From: Virgisporangium aliadipatigenens
GTDB lineage: Bacteria > Actinomycetota > Actinomycetes > Mycobacteriales > Micromonosporaceae
DNA length: 64,000 bases
Direction: 5' to 3'
Assembly: GCF_016863615.1 (NCBI RefSeq)
Contig: NZ_BOPF01000008.1
Location: 124,001 to 188,000 of the forward strand
Below the pieces are notes generated by a model, which was not told where the DNA came from, searched no databases, and saw only the letters and a list, made by a program, of their open reading frames with translations. The position numbers and the translations under genes were made by a program. The stretch's first letter is position 1; each line of letters opens with the position of its first letter. This document shows, piece after piece, positions 38,067-47,445 of the stretch.

Positions 38067-39159
38067 GACACGCCCTGGTCCGCCTCTGCACGTCCGAGGC
38101 GTGCTGCTGCCCGACGGCGAGGTGCGCGACCTGTGGCTGGTCGGCGACCGGGTGACCCTGGAGCCGGTGCCGGGCGCGGTGACCGTCGCCGACCGGGGCT
38201 ACATCCTGCCGGGGCTGGTCGACGCGCACTGCCACATCGGACTGCCGCTGGGCAGCGGCGCGATCTCGTCGCTGGACGAGGCGCGTGCGCTCGCCGACCT
38301 GGACCGGGAGGCGGGCGTTCTGGCGATCCGGGACGCCGGGTCGCCCTACCCGTATCCGGAGCTGGACGACGACCCGCGGGTGCCCCGGCTGGCCCGGGCC
38401 GGGCAGCACATCGCCGCCCCCAAGCGGTACCTGCGCGGCATCGCCGTCGAGGTGGACGGCGATGAGCTGGACGCCGAGGTGCGTAGGCAGGCCGCCGCCG
38501 GCAACGGCTGGGTCAAACTCGTCGGCGACTGGATCGAACGCGGGGCCGGCGACCTGGCGCCCTCGTGGGGGCCGCTGCAGATGGCCCGTGCCGTCGCCGT
38601 GGCGCACGCGGCCGGTGCACGGGTGGCGGTGCACGCGTTCGGCGAGGAATCCGTCGCGGCGCTGGTGCGGGCCGGTGTCGACTCGGTCGAGCACGGCACC
38701 GGGCTCTCGCCGGACGACGTCGACGCGATGGCCCTCAACGGCACCGCGCTCGTCCCGACGATGATCAACGTGGAGACGTTCTCGTCGATCGCGGCGCAGG
38801 CCGACGGGAAGTTCCCGGGGTACGCGGCGCACATGCGCGCACTGCAGGCGGGCTTCCCCGCGGTCGTGCGGGCCGCGTACGAGGCGGGCGTGCCGATCTA
38901 CGTGGGTACCGACGCCGGCGGCGGGATCACGCACGGGCTCGCGGCCCAGGAGATGCTGCGGCTGCACGCCGCCGGGATGTCGGCGTTCGACGTCCTGAAG
39001 GCCGGGTCGTGGGGGGCCCGGGAGTGGCTCGGGTTCCCCGGTCTCGTGGAGGGTGGGCTCGCCGACCTGGTCGTCTACGGATCCGATCCGCGCGAGGACC
39101 TGCGGGTGTTGCAGGCGCCGCGGGTGATCGTGCTGCGCGGCCACGCGTTCCGCGGCTGA
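38053..39159 (+). CDS. Amidohydrolase-family metal-dependent hydrolase
   Basis: The 368-residue protein carries a complete set of amidohydrolase ligands: HCHIG after the first strand (VDAHCHIG), a Lys likely to be carbamylated in WVKLVGDW, single His in VAVHAFGE and VEHGTG, and the Asp in YVGTDAGGG. The end LADLVVYGSDP is typical of imidazolone-propionase/prolidase-like members. The substrate cannot be named. It begins with GTG inside the last 14 bases of ffh, so the two are cotranscribed. Confidence 0.88.
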   Translation: MTAARTRPGPPLHVRGVLLPDGEVRDLWLVGDRVTLEPVPGAVTVADRGYILPGLVDAHCHIGLPLGSGAISSLDEARALADLDREAGVLAIRDAGSPYPYPELDDDPRVPRLARAGQHIAAPKRYLRGIAVEVDGDELDAEVRRQAAAGNGWVKLVGDWIERGAGDLAPSWGPLQMARAVAVAHAAGARVAVHAFGEESVAALVRAGVDSVEHGTGLSPDDVDAMALNGTALVPTMINVETFSSIAAQADGKFPGYAAHMRALQAGFPAVVRAAYEAGVPIYVGTDAGGGITHGLAAQEMLRLHAAGMSAFDVLKAGSWGAREWLGFPGLVEGGLADLVVYGSDPREDLRVLQAPRVIVLRGHAFRG

Positions 39160-39219
39160 GTTATCCACAGCTGACAACAGGGCCTGGTTGCCACCGCCGC
39201 GCTTTGCTGGGCTCGACCG

Positions 39220-40086
39220 GTGGACGGTCCCTTTCGTGGCGGTGTGGCGGTCACGCGCGGGTTGCTGACCCGGCGCCAGCTGGCCGGAACGCGCTTCGTG
39301 CGGCTCTTTCCGGACGTGTACGTGGCGTCCGGGGTCCCACTGGATCACCAGTTGCTGTGCCGGGCGGCGGCGCTGTTCCTCCGCGGGCGGGGCGCGATCA
39401 GTGGGCTCTCCGCCGCGCTGCTGCACGGGGTGGACCTGGTCGCCGACGCGCAGCCCGTGGAGGTGTCGGTCCCCGGCCGGACGCACCTGCGCGCGCGGGC
39501 GCGGCTCGTGGTGGTGCGGTCGGCGTTCGTGCGCGGCGACGTGTCTCCCGTGCGGGGCGTGCCGGTGACCAGCGCGGTGCGCACCGCGTTCGACCTGGCG
39601 CGCCGGGGGTCTCTGACAGAGGCGGTGGTGCGGGTCGACGCGCTGCTGCACACCGGGCTGGTGGGCGTGGGCGAGGTCGCCGACTACGCGGCCGATCGGC
39701 GGCGGTGGCCGGGTGCCGCGCGGGTGGCTCCGGTGCTGGAACTCGCCGACGCGGGAGCGGAGTCGCCGATGGAGTCGCGCACCCGGCTGGTGCTGGTGCT
39801 CGCCGGACTGCCCCGCCCGGTGACCCAGCACGTGGTGTACGACGGCGCGGGCCGATTCGTCGCCCGGCTGGACCTGGCCTACCCCGAACAGCGGCTCGGT
39901 ATCGAGTACGAGGGCGCGCACCACCGGGACGCCCGCCGGTACCAGGTGGACCTGCGCCGCCAGAACGCACTGCGCGCGGCCGGCTGGGAGGTGCTCCGGT
40001 TCGGCCCCGGCGACATCTACCGTGATCCGGCCGGTGTCGTGGCCCTGGTCCGTGCGCGATTGCGAACGGTCACGGAAGCACCATGA
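39220..40086 (+). CDS. DUF559-type endonuclease-fold protein (paralogue)
   Basis: A 288-residue paralogue of the protein at 2722-3573, with matching blocks FVRLFPDVYVASGVPLDH, AISGLSAALLHGVD, TAFDLARRGS, SPMESRTR, ARLDLAYPE, IEYEGAHHRD and GWEVLRFGPGDIYR. The last blocks form the VSR/DUF559 nuclease-like domain with the acidic residues kept. The N-terminus is AbiEi-like. The gene stands alone; role unknown. GTG start; the true N-terminus could be a few codons later. Confidence 0.75.
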   Translation: MDGPFRGGVAVTRGLLTRRQLAGTRFVRLFPDVYVASGVPLDHQLLCRAAALFLRGRGAISGLSAALLHGVDLVADAQPVEVSVPGRTHLRARARLVVVRSAFVRGDVSPVRGVPVTSAVRTAFDLARRGSLTEAVVRVDALLHTGLVGVGEVADYAADRRRWPGAARVAPVLELADAGAESPMESRTRLVLVLAGLPRPVTQHVVYDGAGRFVARLDLAYPEQRLGIEYEGAHHRDARRYQVDLRRQNALRAAGWEVLRFGPGDIYRDPAGVVALVRARLRTVTEAP

Positions 40087-40126
40087 TCGCGCGAGTTGAT
40101 GTTCATCGGTAACCGGTGGTACGGAC

Positions 40127-40804
40127 GTGACTAGCATGAGCGGCGTGGGAGGGGTGCGGTTCGCAGCAGGCAGGGTGTTGCTGCACCGGCATTTCGCGCG
40201 CGACAAGTTGGTGTTCGCGCCGGTTGTCCGAGTTGTCTCCGACGACGAGCGTGGGCTCCTGTTGTGGATGCCGCACGGGACCCCGGTCATCCGCGAACTG
40301 GCGGCCGACGGCGCCGGGCTGCGGGACATGTCGTTCGCCGACTGGATCCGGGTCGAGAAGCGGATCGTCATGGACGTTCACCGCGGGCCCGACATCCTCA
40401 AGCTCGTGCCGCCCGACGGCGCGCACTCCGTCTGGTGGCTGTTCGGGCCCGGACAGCAGTTCGCGGCCTGGTACGTCAACCTCGAGTCCCCCAGTGAACG
40501 CTGGGACGACGGCGACGTCGCCGGCCTCGACCTCACGGACTTCGACCTGGACATCTGGGTCTGGCCCAACCGCCACTGGGAGTGGAAGGACGAGGACGAG
40601 CTGGCCGAACGCCTCGGCTTCCCCGATCACTACTGGGTCCCGCACCCGGAGTCGGTGTGGGCCGAGGGGCGGCGGGTCGTCCCGGCGATCGAGAGCGGGA
40701 CGTTCCCGTTCGACGGCACCTGGTGCGACTTCCGGCCCGATCCGGCGTGGGAACTCGTGCCCGCCGTTCCCGAGGGGTGGGACCGCCCGAAAGCCGGCCG
40801 GTAG
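40127..40804 (+). CDS. DUF402 family protein
   Basis: A 225-residue DUF402 protein. Members of this beta-barrel family include nucleoside-diphosphate phosphatases and FomD. Typical features are the Trp/Asp-rich core FDLDIWVWPNRHWEWKDEDELAERL near residues 140-165, followed by a Trp/Pro-rich C-terminus (PFDGTWCDFRPDPAWE). Hydrolysis of a nucleotide is possible but inferred. GTG at 40127 or ATG at 40136 can start it; neither has a clear RBS. Confidence 0.8.
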   Translation: MTSMSGVGGVRFAAGRVLLHRHFARDKLVFAPVVRVVSDDERGLLLWMPHGTPVIRELAADGAGLRDMSFADWIRVEKRIVMDVHRGPDILKLVPPDGAHSVWWLFGPGQQFAAWYVNLESPSERWDDGDVAGLDLTDFDLDIWVWPNRHWEWKDEDELAERLGFPDHYWVPHPESVWAEGRRVVPAIESGTFPFDGTWCDFRPDPAWELVPAVPEGWDRPKAGR

Positions 40805-41006
40805 TCCGCCGCGGCCCGCCCGCCTCGTTGTGACGGGGTGAGTTCGCGGTCGCGGTGGGGGATCTGGCAGAATGGCTTGCTGGTATCCGGCGGGCGCCCG
40901 CGCCCTCTAACCCGGGCGTTCGACCAACCCACGAGCGGACCTCGCCGCGCAAGCCCCACGTGCGGCCCATTCCACTCGACCTCAATTGACGTAGGAGCAG
41001 CACACC

Positions 41007-41450
41007 GTGGCCGTACGTATCCGGCTTCTGCGGATGGGCAAGATCCGCAACCCGCAGTACCGCATCGTCGTCGCCGACTCCCGCACCAAGCGGGACGGGC
41101 GCGCGATCGAGGAGATCGGGCTCTACCACCCCAAGGAAGAGCCGTCGCGCATCGAGGTCAACTCGGACCGCGTTCAGCACTGGCTGAGCGTCGGTGCCCA
41201 GCCGAGCGAGCCGGTCGTGGCGATCCTTTCCAAGACCGGTGACTGGCAGAAGTTCAAGGGCCTCCCGGCCCCGACGGAGCCGCTCAAGGTCAAGGCCGCC
41301 GCGGTCGACCGCACGGCTGTCTACGAGGCCGAGGCGAAGGCTGCCGCCGGCGTCGAGGACACCAAGAAGGCGGAGCCCAAGAAGGCCGAGCCGAAGAAGA
41401 CCGCGAAGGCCGAGGAACCCGCCGGTGCCGGCGCAGACGCGGCGAGCTGA
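41007..41450 (+). CDS. rpsP: 30S ribosomal protein S16
   Basis: The first 80 residues are a standard S16 ([31 protein letters not shown]). The protein is then extended to 147 residues by a Lys/Ala/Glu-rich tail ([16 protein letters not shown]), an actinobacterial trait. GTG has GTAGGAG upstream. A leader of about 150 bases separates it from the DUF402 gene, including TGGCAGAATGG at 40866, which may hold the promoter. It heads the rpsP-khpA-rimM-trmD-rplS cluster. Confidence 0.95.
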   Translation: MAVRIRLLRMGKIRNPQYRIVVADSRTKRDGRAIEEIGLYHPKEEPSRIEVNSDRVQHWLSVGAQPSEPVVAILSKTGDWQKFKGLPAPTEPLKVKAAAVDRTAVYEAEAKAAAGVEDTKKAEPKKAEPKKTAKAEEPAGAGADAAS

Positions 41451-41715
41451 CGCGGGCGCCGCACGGCGTTCGGAGAAGTCCGACCTCCTGCGTCCCGCCC
41501 TGGAGCACCTGGTCAAGGGCATCGTCGACAATCCCGACGACGTCCGGGTGCGCATGGTCGACTCGCGCCGTGGGGCCCGCCTCGAGGTGCGTGTGCACCC
41601 CGAGGACCTCGGCACCGTGATCGGCCGCGGCGGGCGTACCGCCAAGGCACTGCGGCAGGTGGTGGGGTCGATCGGCGGGCGTGGCGTCCGGGTCGACATC
41701 ATGGACTCGTACTGA
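41425..41715 (+). CDS. khpA: KH-domain RNA-binding protein KhpA
   Basis: A small KH protein found between rpsP and rimM; with KhpB it binds many RNAs in Gram-positives. The core reads [19 protein letters not shown], then [26 protein letters not shown], including the GxxG loop GRGG. A GTG overlapping the end of rpsP by 26 bases, with GAGGA eight bases upstream, gives 96 residues and is chosen. A non-standard CTG at 41488 would give the minimal domain. Confidence 0.88.
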   Translation: MPAQTRRADAGAARRSEKSDLLRPALEHLVKGIVDNPDDVRVRMVDSRRGARLEVRVHPEDLGTVIGRGGRTAKALRQVVGSIGGRGVRVDIMDSY

Positions 41716-41721
41716 CCGTCG

Positions 41722-42303
41722 ATGCTCCTGATCGTCGGTGAGATCGTCCGGCCGCACGGCGTCCGGGGCGAGGTCGTGGTGGACGTCCGGACGGACGAGC
41801 CGGCGCAGCGCTTCGCGCCCGGGTCGGTGCTGGTCACCGACCCGGGCGGCGTGCTGTCCGGCGCACGCGGCACCCATGCCAGGCCGGCTCCCGGCGACCT
41901 GCCCGCAGGCGCGTGGAAGCCGCCGCCGACCCTCACGATCGAGTGGGCCAAGGCGCACCAGGGCCGGCTCATCGTGCAGTTCGACGGCATCCACGACCGC
42001 GAACTGGCCGAGGCGCTGCGACGCGTCGTGCTCTGCGTGGACAGCGCGGACGTGCCCGCTCCGGAGGACCCGGAGGAGTACCACGACCACCAGTTGATCG
42101 GCCTGACGGCGGTCGACGCCGCGGGCGAGAAGCTCGGCGAGGTCGTCCGGATCGACCACGCGCCCGCGTCGGACCTGCTCGTGCTGCGCCGGCCCGACGG
42201 GAGCACGGGCCTGGTGCCGTTCGTCAAGGCGATCGTGCCCACCGTGGACGTGCCGGCCGGCCGCGTGGTGGTGACCCCGCCGGACGGGCTCTTCGACCTG
42301 TGA
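41722..42303 (+). CDS. rimM: Ribosome maturation factor RimM
   Basis: RimM helps assemble the 30S head near S19. The 193-residue protein has the N-terminal RimM barrel ([24 protein letters not shown]), an insertion of about 20 Pro/Gly-rich residues before [20 protein letters not shown], and a C-terminal PRC-barrel ([30 protein letters not shown]). It begins six bases after khpA and overlaps trmD by GTGA. Confidence 0.95.
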   Translation: MLLIVGEIVRPHGVRGEVVVDVRTDEPAQRFAPGSVLVTDPGGVLSGARGTHARPAPGDLPAGAWKPPPTLTIEWAKAHQGRLIVQFDGIHDRELAEALRRVVLCVDSADVPAPEDPEEYHDHQLIGLTAVDAAGEKLGEVVRIDHAPASDLLVLRRPDGSTGLVPFVKAIVPTVDVPAGRVVVTPPDGLFDL

Positions 42304-43055
42304 GAGTCGACGTCGTTTCGATCTTTCCCGAGTACCTCGCGCCGCTCGAACTGTCGCTGATCGGCAAGGCGCGCGGGCTCGGCATCCTCGAACTCCAGGT
42401 GCACGACCTGCGCACCTGGACGAACGACGTGCACCGCACCGTCGACGACACGCCGTACGGCGGCGGCCCCGGCATGGTCATGCGCCCCGAACCGTGGGGC
42501 CGGGCGCTCGACCAGGTGGCCACGCCGGAGTCGACGCTGATCGTGCCGACGCCGGCGGGGGAGCCGTTCACGCAGCGGGTCGCGCACGAACTCGCCGACC
42601 TGCCGCACCTGATCTTCGCGCCCGGCCGGTACGAGGGCATCGACCAGCGTGTGCTCGATCACGCCGCCACCCGCATGAACGTCCGCGAGGTCTCCCTCGG
42701 CGACTACGTGCTCTTCGGCGGCGAGGTCGCCGTGCTGGTCATCGTGGAGGCGATCACCCGGCTGCTGCCCGGCGTGCTGGGCAACGCCGACTCGCTGGTG
42801 GAGGAGTCGCACACGGGCGGCCTGCTGGAGGCGCCCATGTACACGAAGCCGGCGGTGTGGCGGGAGCAGCCCGTGCCGGAGATCCTGCGTTCGGGTGACC
42901 ACGGGCGGATCGCCAGATGGCGGCGCGCGCAGGCGGTGCTGCGTACCGCGGAGCGGCGTCCTGACCTGCTGGCGGCGGCCGATCTGGACAAGCGCGACCT
43001 CGACGTGCTGAACGAGGCCGGATTTCGCCTTCCCGGGTCGGCTGTGGCAGAGTAG
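42300..43055 (+). CDS. trmD: tRNA (guanine37-N1)-methyltransferase TrmD
   Basis: TrmD methylates G37 next to the anticodon and prevents frameshifting. The 251-residue SPOUT protein begins [15 protein letters not shown] and has YGGGPGMVM, the catalytic region RYEGIDQR, and the knot segment [16 protein letters not shown]. The C-terminal domain is complete. GTG start overlaps the rimM stop. The cluster with rpsP, rimM and rplS is conserved. Confidence 0.97.
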   Translation: MRVDVVSIFPEYLAPLELSLIGKARGLGILELQVHDLRTWTNDVHRTVDDTPYGGGPGMVMRPEPWGRALDQVATPESTLIVPTPAGEPFTQRVAHELADLPHLIFAPGRYEGIDQRVLDHAATRMNVREVSLGDYVLFGGEVAVLVIVEAITRLLPGVLGNADSLVEESHTGGLLEAPMYTKPAVWREQPVPEILRSGDHGRIARWRRAQAVLRTAERRPDLLAAADLDKRDLDVLNEAGFRLPGSAVAE

Positions 43056-43137
43056 GGAGGTTGCCGGCTCGGCCGGCGCTTCCGAACTTTCTCACCGCGC
43101 GCCAACAGCGTGCCATGCAGTCGCGAGGTAGCAAGCG

Positions 43138-43494
43138 ATGAACACCCTGGACGCACTCGACGCCGCGTCGAAGCGGACCGACATTCCGGCCTTCCGCGCC
43201 GGAGACACGCTCAAGGTGCACGTCCGCATCGTCGAGGGCAGCCGGTCCCGCGTGCAGGTGTTCCAGGGCGTGGTGATCCGCCGGCACGGCGACGGGCTGC
43301 GCGAGACCTTCACCGTTCGCAAGATCAGCTTCGGTGTCGGTGTCGAGCGGACCTACCCGATCAACAGCCCCGCGGTCGACAAGATCGAGGTTGTCACCCG
43401 TGGCGACGTGCGCCGCGCAAAGCTCTACTACCTTCGTGAGCTGCGCGGTAAGGCCGCCAAGATCAAGGAAAAGCGCGAGAAGCAGTACAGCTGA
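43138..43494 (+). CDS. rplS: 50S ribosomal protein L19
   Basis: The 118-residue L19 contains [19 protein letters not shown], the signature VQVFQGVVI and [14 protein letters not shown], and ends in a Lys/Arg-rich tail. It sits at the subunit interface. The ATG is about 80 bases after trmD, preceded by GCGAGGTAG. No strong terminator was seen in the short gap to lepB. Confidence 0.97.
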   Translation: MNTLDALDAASKRTDIPAFRAGDTLKVHVRIVEGSRSRVQVFQGVVIRRHGDGLRETFTVRKISFGVGVERTYPINSPAVDKIEVVTRGDVRRAKLYYLRELRGKAAKIKEKREKQYS

Positions 43495-43564
43495 GCTGTG
43501 GCTGAGAAGGTTCCGGCCTCCGTTATGAGGCTGTAACCCGCGCTTGGCGCTAGGCTTCCCGTCA

Positions 43565-45568
43565 ATGGACGGAGATTCGGTCGAGCGCAGCGGCGGTTAT
43601 CCGCCTCGTCGGCGTGGCCGGCCGAGGCGCCCCGCGGCAGCACCGCCTCCGCCGATCCCCTCCGCGGAGTGGGACATCGGTCAGGCTCCATCGGCAAACG
43701 GCAACGGTCGTTCCCACGGGAACGGCCGTCGCCATGGTCGTTCCCCCGAAGAGGAGTACCTCGACGAGGAGCCCGCCCGCGGCAGATACGACCGCGGACG
43801 GCGGGACCCGCGCGGCGGGCGGCCGGCTCCGGTGGACCGGGAGCCGTGGAGCGGCCGGAGCCGTGAGCAGACCAACGGGTACGGGCAGCGGCCCGTCGAT
43901 CCCGGGCTGACCAACGGCCGCGGCGCGGGGCGGGTGCCGCCCGACGCGACCAACGGCCGGGGTATCGGCCGCACGTCCGGCGCACCGGTCAGCGGTATCC
44001 CGCGCGGCGCGGAGCCCGGCGCGACCAACGGGTACGGGCAGCGGCCTGTTGACCCCGGGTCCACCAACGGCCGCGGTATCGGCCGGACGCCGGGCGCACC
44101 GGTCAGTGGAATCCCGCGCGGTGCCGACCCGGGATCCACCAACGGCCGGGGGCTCGGCCGCGATGCCATCAACGGCCGGGGTATCGGCCGCGACGCGACC
44201 GATGGGCGCGGCATCGGCCGCACGCCGGGGGCGCCGGTCAGCGGTATCCCGCGCGGCGCCGGGCGCGACGCCACCAACGGGCGCGGTATCGGGCGTGTGC
44301 CGGACGAGCCCGTCAGCGGCATCCCACGAGGCATCGACCCGGGCTCCACCGACGGCCGGGGCATCGGGCGGGTGCCCGGCGAGACGACCACCGGCAGGCG
44401 CGGCCGCGGCTCCGCCGATCCGTGGTCCACGCGCTCCGGACGCGAGCCGGCCGACGGCTGGCCGCGTTCCCCCGAATCCACCAACGGGTACGGCAGGGCG
44501 CGGCTCCCGCTCCCCATCGACCCGGACGAGAAGCAGTCCTCCCGACAGCGACCGGGCGACCGCACCGACGGCCGCGGCTACCGCGCCCTGCCCGCGGACT
44601 CGTCGAGCCGCTACCGCTCCTTCTCCGACCCGGAGGACCGGGACCGGCCACCGAGCGGCCGCGCGACGGGCCGTCGCCCGGCCGCCGAGCAGGAGTCCGA
44701 CGAGACGTCGCCGCGCTTCCGGCGGCGCGGCAAGCGGCGCAAGGCCATGCCGCTCTGGCAGGAGCTGCCGCTGCTGCTGATCGTGGCGTTCTGCCTGGCG
44801 GTGCTGATCCGGACGTTCCTGTTGCAGGCGTTCTTCATCCCGTCCAGTTCGATGGAGACGACGCTCCTGATCAACGACCGGGTGCTCGTCAACAAGATCG
44901 TCTACGACGTGCGCGAACCCACCCGGGGCGAGGTCGTCGTCTTCCGCGGCCCCGACACGTGGGCCAGCGAGGAACGGGCGCCCCAGTCCGACGGTTTCAT
45001 CGCGCGGATGAGCCGCACCGTCGGCGAACTGGTCGGCTTCGGCCAGCCCGGGGAGAAGGACTTCATCAAGCGGGTCATCGGGCTGCCCGGCGACACCGTG
45101 GCGTGCTGCGACATCGGCGGCAACGTGACGGTCAACTCGGTGCCGCTGGACGAGTCCGCCTACCTGCCGGAGGAGCGCAACTCGCCGCGCGACGTGCCGG
45201 CGGTGGCGGGTCAGTGCGGCTCGCGGACGTTCGCGCCGGTGACCGTGGGGCCGGGCGAGATCTTCGTCATGGGCGATCATCGCCGGGTCTCGCAGGACTC
45301 CCGTTGCCAGGGGCCGGTCCCCATCGCCAACGTCATCGGTCGCGCCTTCGTCATCGTGTGGCCGAGCGACCGGTGGAACGGGCTGCCCGTTCCGGAACAA
45401 CTGGCTAAACAGCCCAAAACGAACGCGATCGGCGAGCTGATGCCGATACCCGCCAATGCGTATCTCCCTGACGCGTTCGCCCTCACGGGTCCGTTTGTGG
45501 CCTCTTTGCACGCGTCGGCGCGTTCCCGACGGCGTCGCTCGCTGCGGCCGCGTACGCTCTTGGAGTGA
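43565..45568 (+). CDS. lepB: Signal peptidase I with long repetitive cytoplasmic N-terminus
   Basis: A 667-residue type I signal peptidase. The first 395 or so residues are Gly/Arg/Pro/Asn-rich and probably disordered, with eight copies of a TNGRGIGR-like octamer. The catalytic part follows a membrane segment (ELPLLLIVAFCLAVLIRTFLL). It has the nucleophile Ser429 in IPSSSMETTL and general base Lys502 in DFIKRVIGLPGD, plus the late motif FVMGDHRRVSQDSR. TAGGCT at 43551-43556 lies eight bases before ATG, so a leaderless mRNA is likely. Confidence 0.93.
   Translation: MDGDSVERSGGYPPRRRGRPRRPAAAPPPPIPSAEWDIGQAPSANGNGRSHGNGRRHGRSPEEEYLDEEPARGRYDRGRRDPRGGRPAPVDREPWSGRSREQTNGYGQRPVDPGLTNGRGAGRVPPDATNGRGIGRTSGAPVSGIPRGAEPGATNGYGQRPVDPGSTNGRGIGRTPGAPVSGIPRGADPGSTNGRGLGRDAINGRGIGRDATDGRGIGRTPGAPVSGIPRGAGRDATNGRGIGRVPDEPVSGIPRGIDPGSTDGRGIGRVPGETTTGRRGRGSADPWSTRSGREPADGWPRSPESTNGYGRARLPLPIDPDEKQSSRQRPGDRTDGRGYRALPADSSSRYRSFSDPEDRDRPPSGRATGRRPAAEQESDETSPRFRRRGKRRKAMPLWQELPLLLIVAFCLAVLIRTFLLQAFFIPSSSMETTLLINDRVLVNKIVYDVREPTRGEVVVFRGPDTWASEERAPQSDGFIARMSRTVGELVGFGQPGEKDFIKRVIGLPGDTVACCDIGGNVTVNSVPLDESAYLPEERNSPRDVPAVAGQCGSRTFAPVTVGPGEIFVMGDHRRVSQDSRCQGPVPIANVIGRAFVIVWPSDRWNGLPVPEQLAKQPKTNAIGELMPIPANAYLPDAFALTGPFVASLHASARSRRRRSLRPRTLLE
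43871..44382 (+). repeat. Coding repeats in the lepB N-terminus
   Basis: Within the reading frame there are eight TNGRGIGR-like octapeptides (variants with Ile or Asp, and Ala or Leu near the end), four VSGIPRG and two TNGYGQRPVDPG. They are also similar at DNA level (CCAACGGCCG followed by GGTATCGG), which suggests recent expansion by slippage or recombination. Copy number could vary between strains. Confidence 0.85.
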
Positions 45569-46215
45569 TTGACGAGCAGGGCGAGACGACCGGCAAGCGC
45601 GGCAGCTTCTGGAAGGAACTGCCGATTTTGTTGGTCGTGGCCATCGTGGTGGCCGTCGTGGTCCGGGCCTTCGTGCTCCAGACTTTCTACATCCCGTCCG
45701 AGTCGATGGAGCACACGCTCAACATCAACGACCGGGTGCTCGTCAACAAGCTGGTCTATGCGTTCCGTGAGCCGCAGCGCGGGGAGATCATCGTCTTCGA
45801 GGCCCCGGCCAACTGGCGCAGCGGCGCCGAGGACGAGGACTTCATCAAGCGCGTCATCGGCATCCCGGGCGACCGCATCGTCTGCTGCGACTCCAACCAG
45901 CGGCTGATGATCAACGGCTATGCCCTGGACGAGCCGTACATCTACAAGGATTCCGACGGCACGCCGGACCTGGCGAGCGAGCAGCCGTTCGACATCGTCG
46001 TGCCGGCCGGGCGCTACTGGATGATGGGCGACCACCGTTCGCACTCCAGCGACTCCCGCGAACGCTACGTGCGCTCCCGCGACATCAACGGCTCCACGAT
46101 CCCCGAGGACGCCATCGTCGGCCGGGCGTTCGTCGTGTTCTGGCCACTGGGGCGCGCCGGATGGCTGAGCGTGCCGGAGCAGTTCGACAAGGTTCCCGCC
46201 CCCGCCAAGCAGTAG
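45565..46215 (+). CDS. lepB: Signal peptidase I (second copy)
   Basis: A 216-residue type I signal peptidase of ordinary size: a short N-terminus, one membrane segment (LPILLVVAIVVAVVVRAFVL), nucleophile Ser47 in IPSESMEHTL, general base Lys95 in DFIKRVIGIPGD, and MMGDHRSHSSDSR. It overlaps the first lepB by GTGA. TACGCT at 45553-45558, six bases before GTG, could also drive it separately as a leaderless mRNA. The catalytic halves of the two peptidases are clearly related, pointing to a tandem duplication. Confidence 0.95.
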   Translation: MIDEQGETTGKRGSFWKELPILLVVAIVVAVVVRAFVLQTFYIPSESMEHTLNINDRVLVNKLVYAFREPQRGEIIVFEAPANWRSGAEDEDFIKRVIGIPGDRIVCCDSNQRLMINGYALDEPYIYKDSDGTPDLASEQPFDIVVPAGRYWMMGDHRSHSSDSRERYVRSRDINGSTIPEDAIVGRAFVVFWPLGRAGWLSVPEQFDKVPAPAKQ

Positions 46216-46246
46216 ACGGTGCGGCGGTGCGTACGCTTGGCGCGCC

Positions 46247-46702
46247 ATGTCTGATGTCATCGCGCGCCGGGCCGCCCGGGTGCTCGTGGTCGACGAGACC
46301 CAACGGGTGCTGATGTTCCGAGGCTGCGACCCGGCCCATCCCGAGGTCCGGTTCTGGTTGACCGCCGGCGGTGGCGCCCAGGCGTCCGAGACCCTGCCCG
46401 AGACCGCCGCGCGGGAGTTGGCCGAGGAGACAGGCCTGCGGGTCGAGCCGGCCGCGCTCGGTGAGCCCGTCTTCGAGGACGTGTCGGAGTTCTCGTTCAA
46501 CGGGCGGCGCTACCGGCAGGAGCAGACGTTCTTCCTGCTGCGGGTGCCGTCGTGGGAGGTCGACCACAGCGGCGCCGGCGAGGTCGAGCACGCCAGCGTC
46601 GACATGCACCGCTGGTGGACGACCGCCGAGCTGCGCACCGCGCCGGAGCCGATCTACCCGCGTGACCTGCCGGACCTGCTGGACCGGTTGGGGGTCGGCT
46701 GA
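46247..46702 (+). CDS. Nudix hydrolase
   Basis: A 151-residue Nudix protein with a full Nudix box, G-x5-E-x7-REL-x-EE-x-GL, in GGAQASETLPETAARELAEETGL split as GGAQASE and TLPETAA-REL. It would hydrolyse a nucleoside diphosphate linked to another group; the substrate is unknown. TACGCT at 46232-46237, nine bases before ATG, suggests a leaderless start. Its stop overlaps the rnhB start (TGATG). Confidence 0.9.
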   Translation: MSDVIARRAARVLVVDETQRVLMFRGCDPAHPEVRFWLTAGGGAQASETLPETAARELAEETGLRVEPAALGEPVFEDVSEFSFNGRRYRQEQTFFLLRVPSWEVDHSGAGEVEHASVDMHRWWTTAELRTAPEPIYPRDLPDLLDRLGVG

Positions 46703-47445
46703 TGTTCGCCCCGCCCCGCACGATCGTGCAGCGCGACGCCGGCCTGTACGCCCTCGAGAGGGCCCTGCAGCGGCGCGGCTTCCGGATCGTCGCCGGGGCC
46801 GACGAGGCCGGCCGCGGCGCGTGTGCGGGGCCGCTCGTGGTCGGCGCGGCGATCCTGCCGGAGGGCAAGCGCGGCGAGATCGCCGGCCTGACCGACTCCA
46901 AGCTGCTGAGCGCCGCCACCCGCGAACGCCTCTACGACGAGGTGGTCGCCCGCGCCGTCGCGTGGTCCGTGGTGATCATCGAGCCCGGTGAGGTCGACGG
47001 CCGGGGCCTGCACGTGTGCAACCTGGCCGGCATGCGCCGGGCGCTCGCCTCCCTGGCCGTGTCGCCGCAGTACGTGCTGACGGACGGGTTCGGGGTGGAC
47101 GGGCTGTCCGCGCCGGGGCTGGCCGTCTGGAAAGGTGACCGGGTCGCCGCGTGCGTGGCGGCCGCCAGTATCGTCGCGAAGGTCACCCGCGACCGCATCA
47201 TGGTTGACCTGCACGAACGCTATCCGGAGTATGGGTTCGCGGAACACAAGGGATACAGCACTCCGGATCACCAGGCCGCGCTGCGGTCGCACGGCCCCAG
47301 CCCCGTTCACCGGTACTCGTACGCGAACGTGGCGGCGGCGCTCGGCGACGCGTCCGGGGGAGGTACCGTGGCTGTCTCCGGCGTGGCCGCGCGTTCCCCG
47401 CTCGCGCTGGGGGACAATGTCGGCATGGAGGGCGGGCAAGCATGA
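46702..47445 (+). CDS. rnhB: Ribonuclease HII
   Basis: RNase HII cuts RNA-DNA hybrids and removes single ribonucleotides from DNA. The 247-residue protein has the catalytic DEAGRG motif (Asp34, Glu35), LTDSKLLS, the third Asp in VLTDGF and the fourth in KVTRDRIM, then YGFAEHKGYSTPDH. A tail of about 45 residues past the core is poorly conserved. ATG overlaps the Nudix stop and the 3' end overlaps the DUF2469 gene by ATGA. Confidence 0.95.
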   Translation: MFAPPRTIVQRDAGLYALERALQRRGFRIVAGADEAGRGACAGPLVVGAAILPEGKRGEIAGLTDSKLLSAATRERLYDEVVARAVAWSVVIIEPGEVDGRGLHVCNLAGMRRALASLAVSPQYVLTDGFGVDGLSAPGLAVWKGDRVAACVAAASIVAKVTRDRIMVDLHERYPEYGFAEHKGYSTPDHQAALRSHGPSPVHRYSYANVAAALGDASGGGTVAVSGVAARSPLALGDNVGMEGGQA

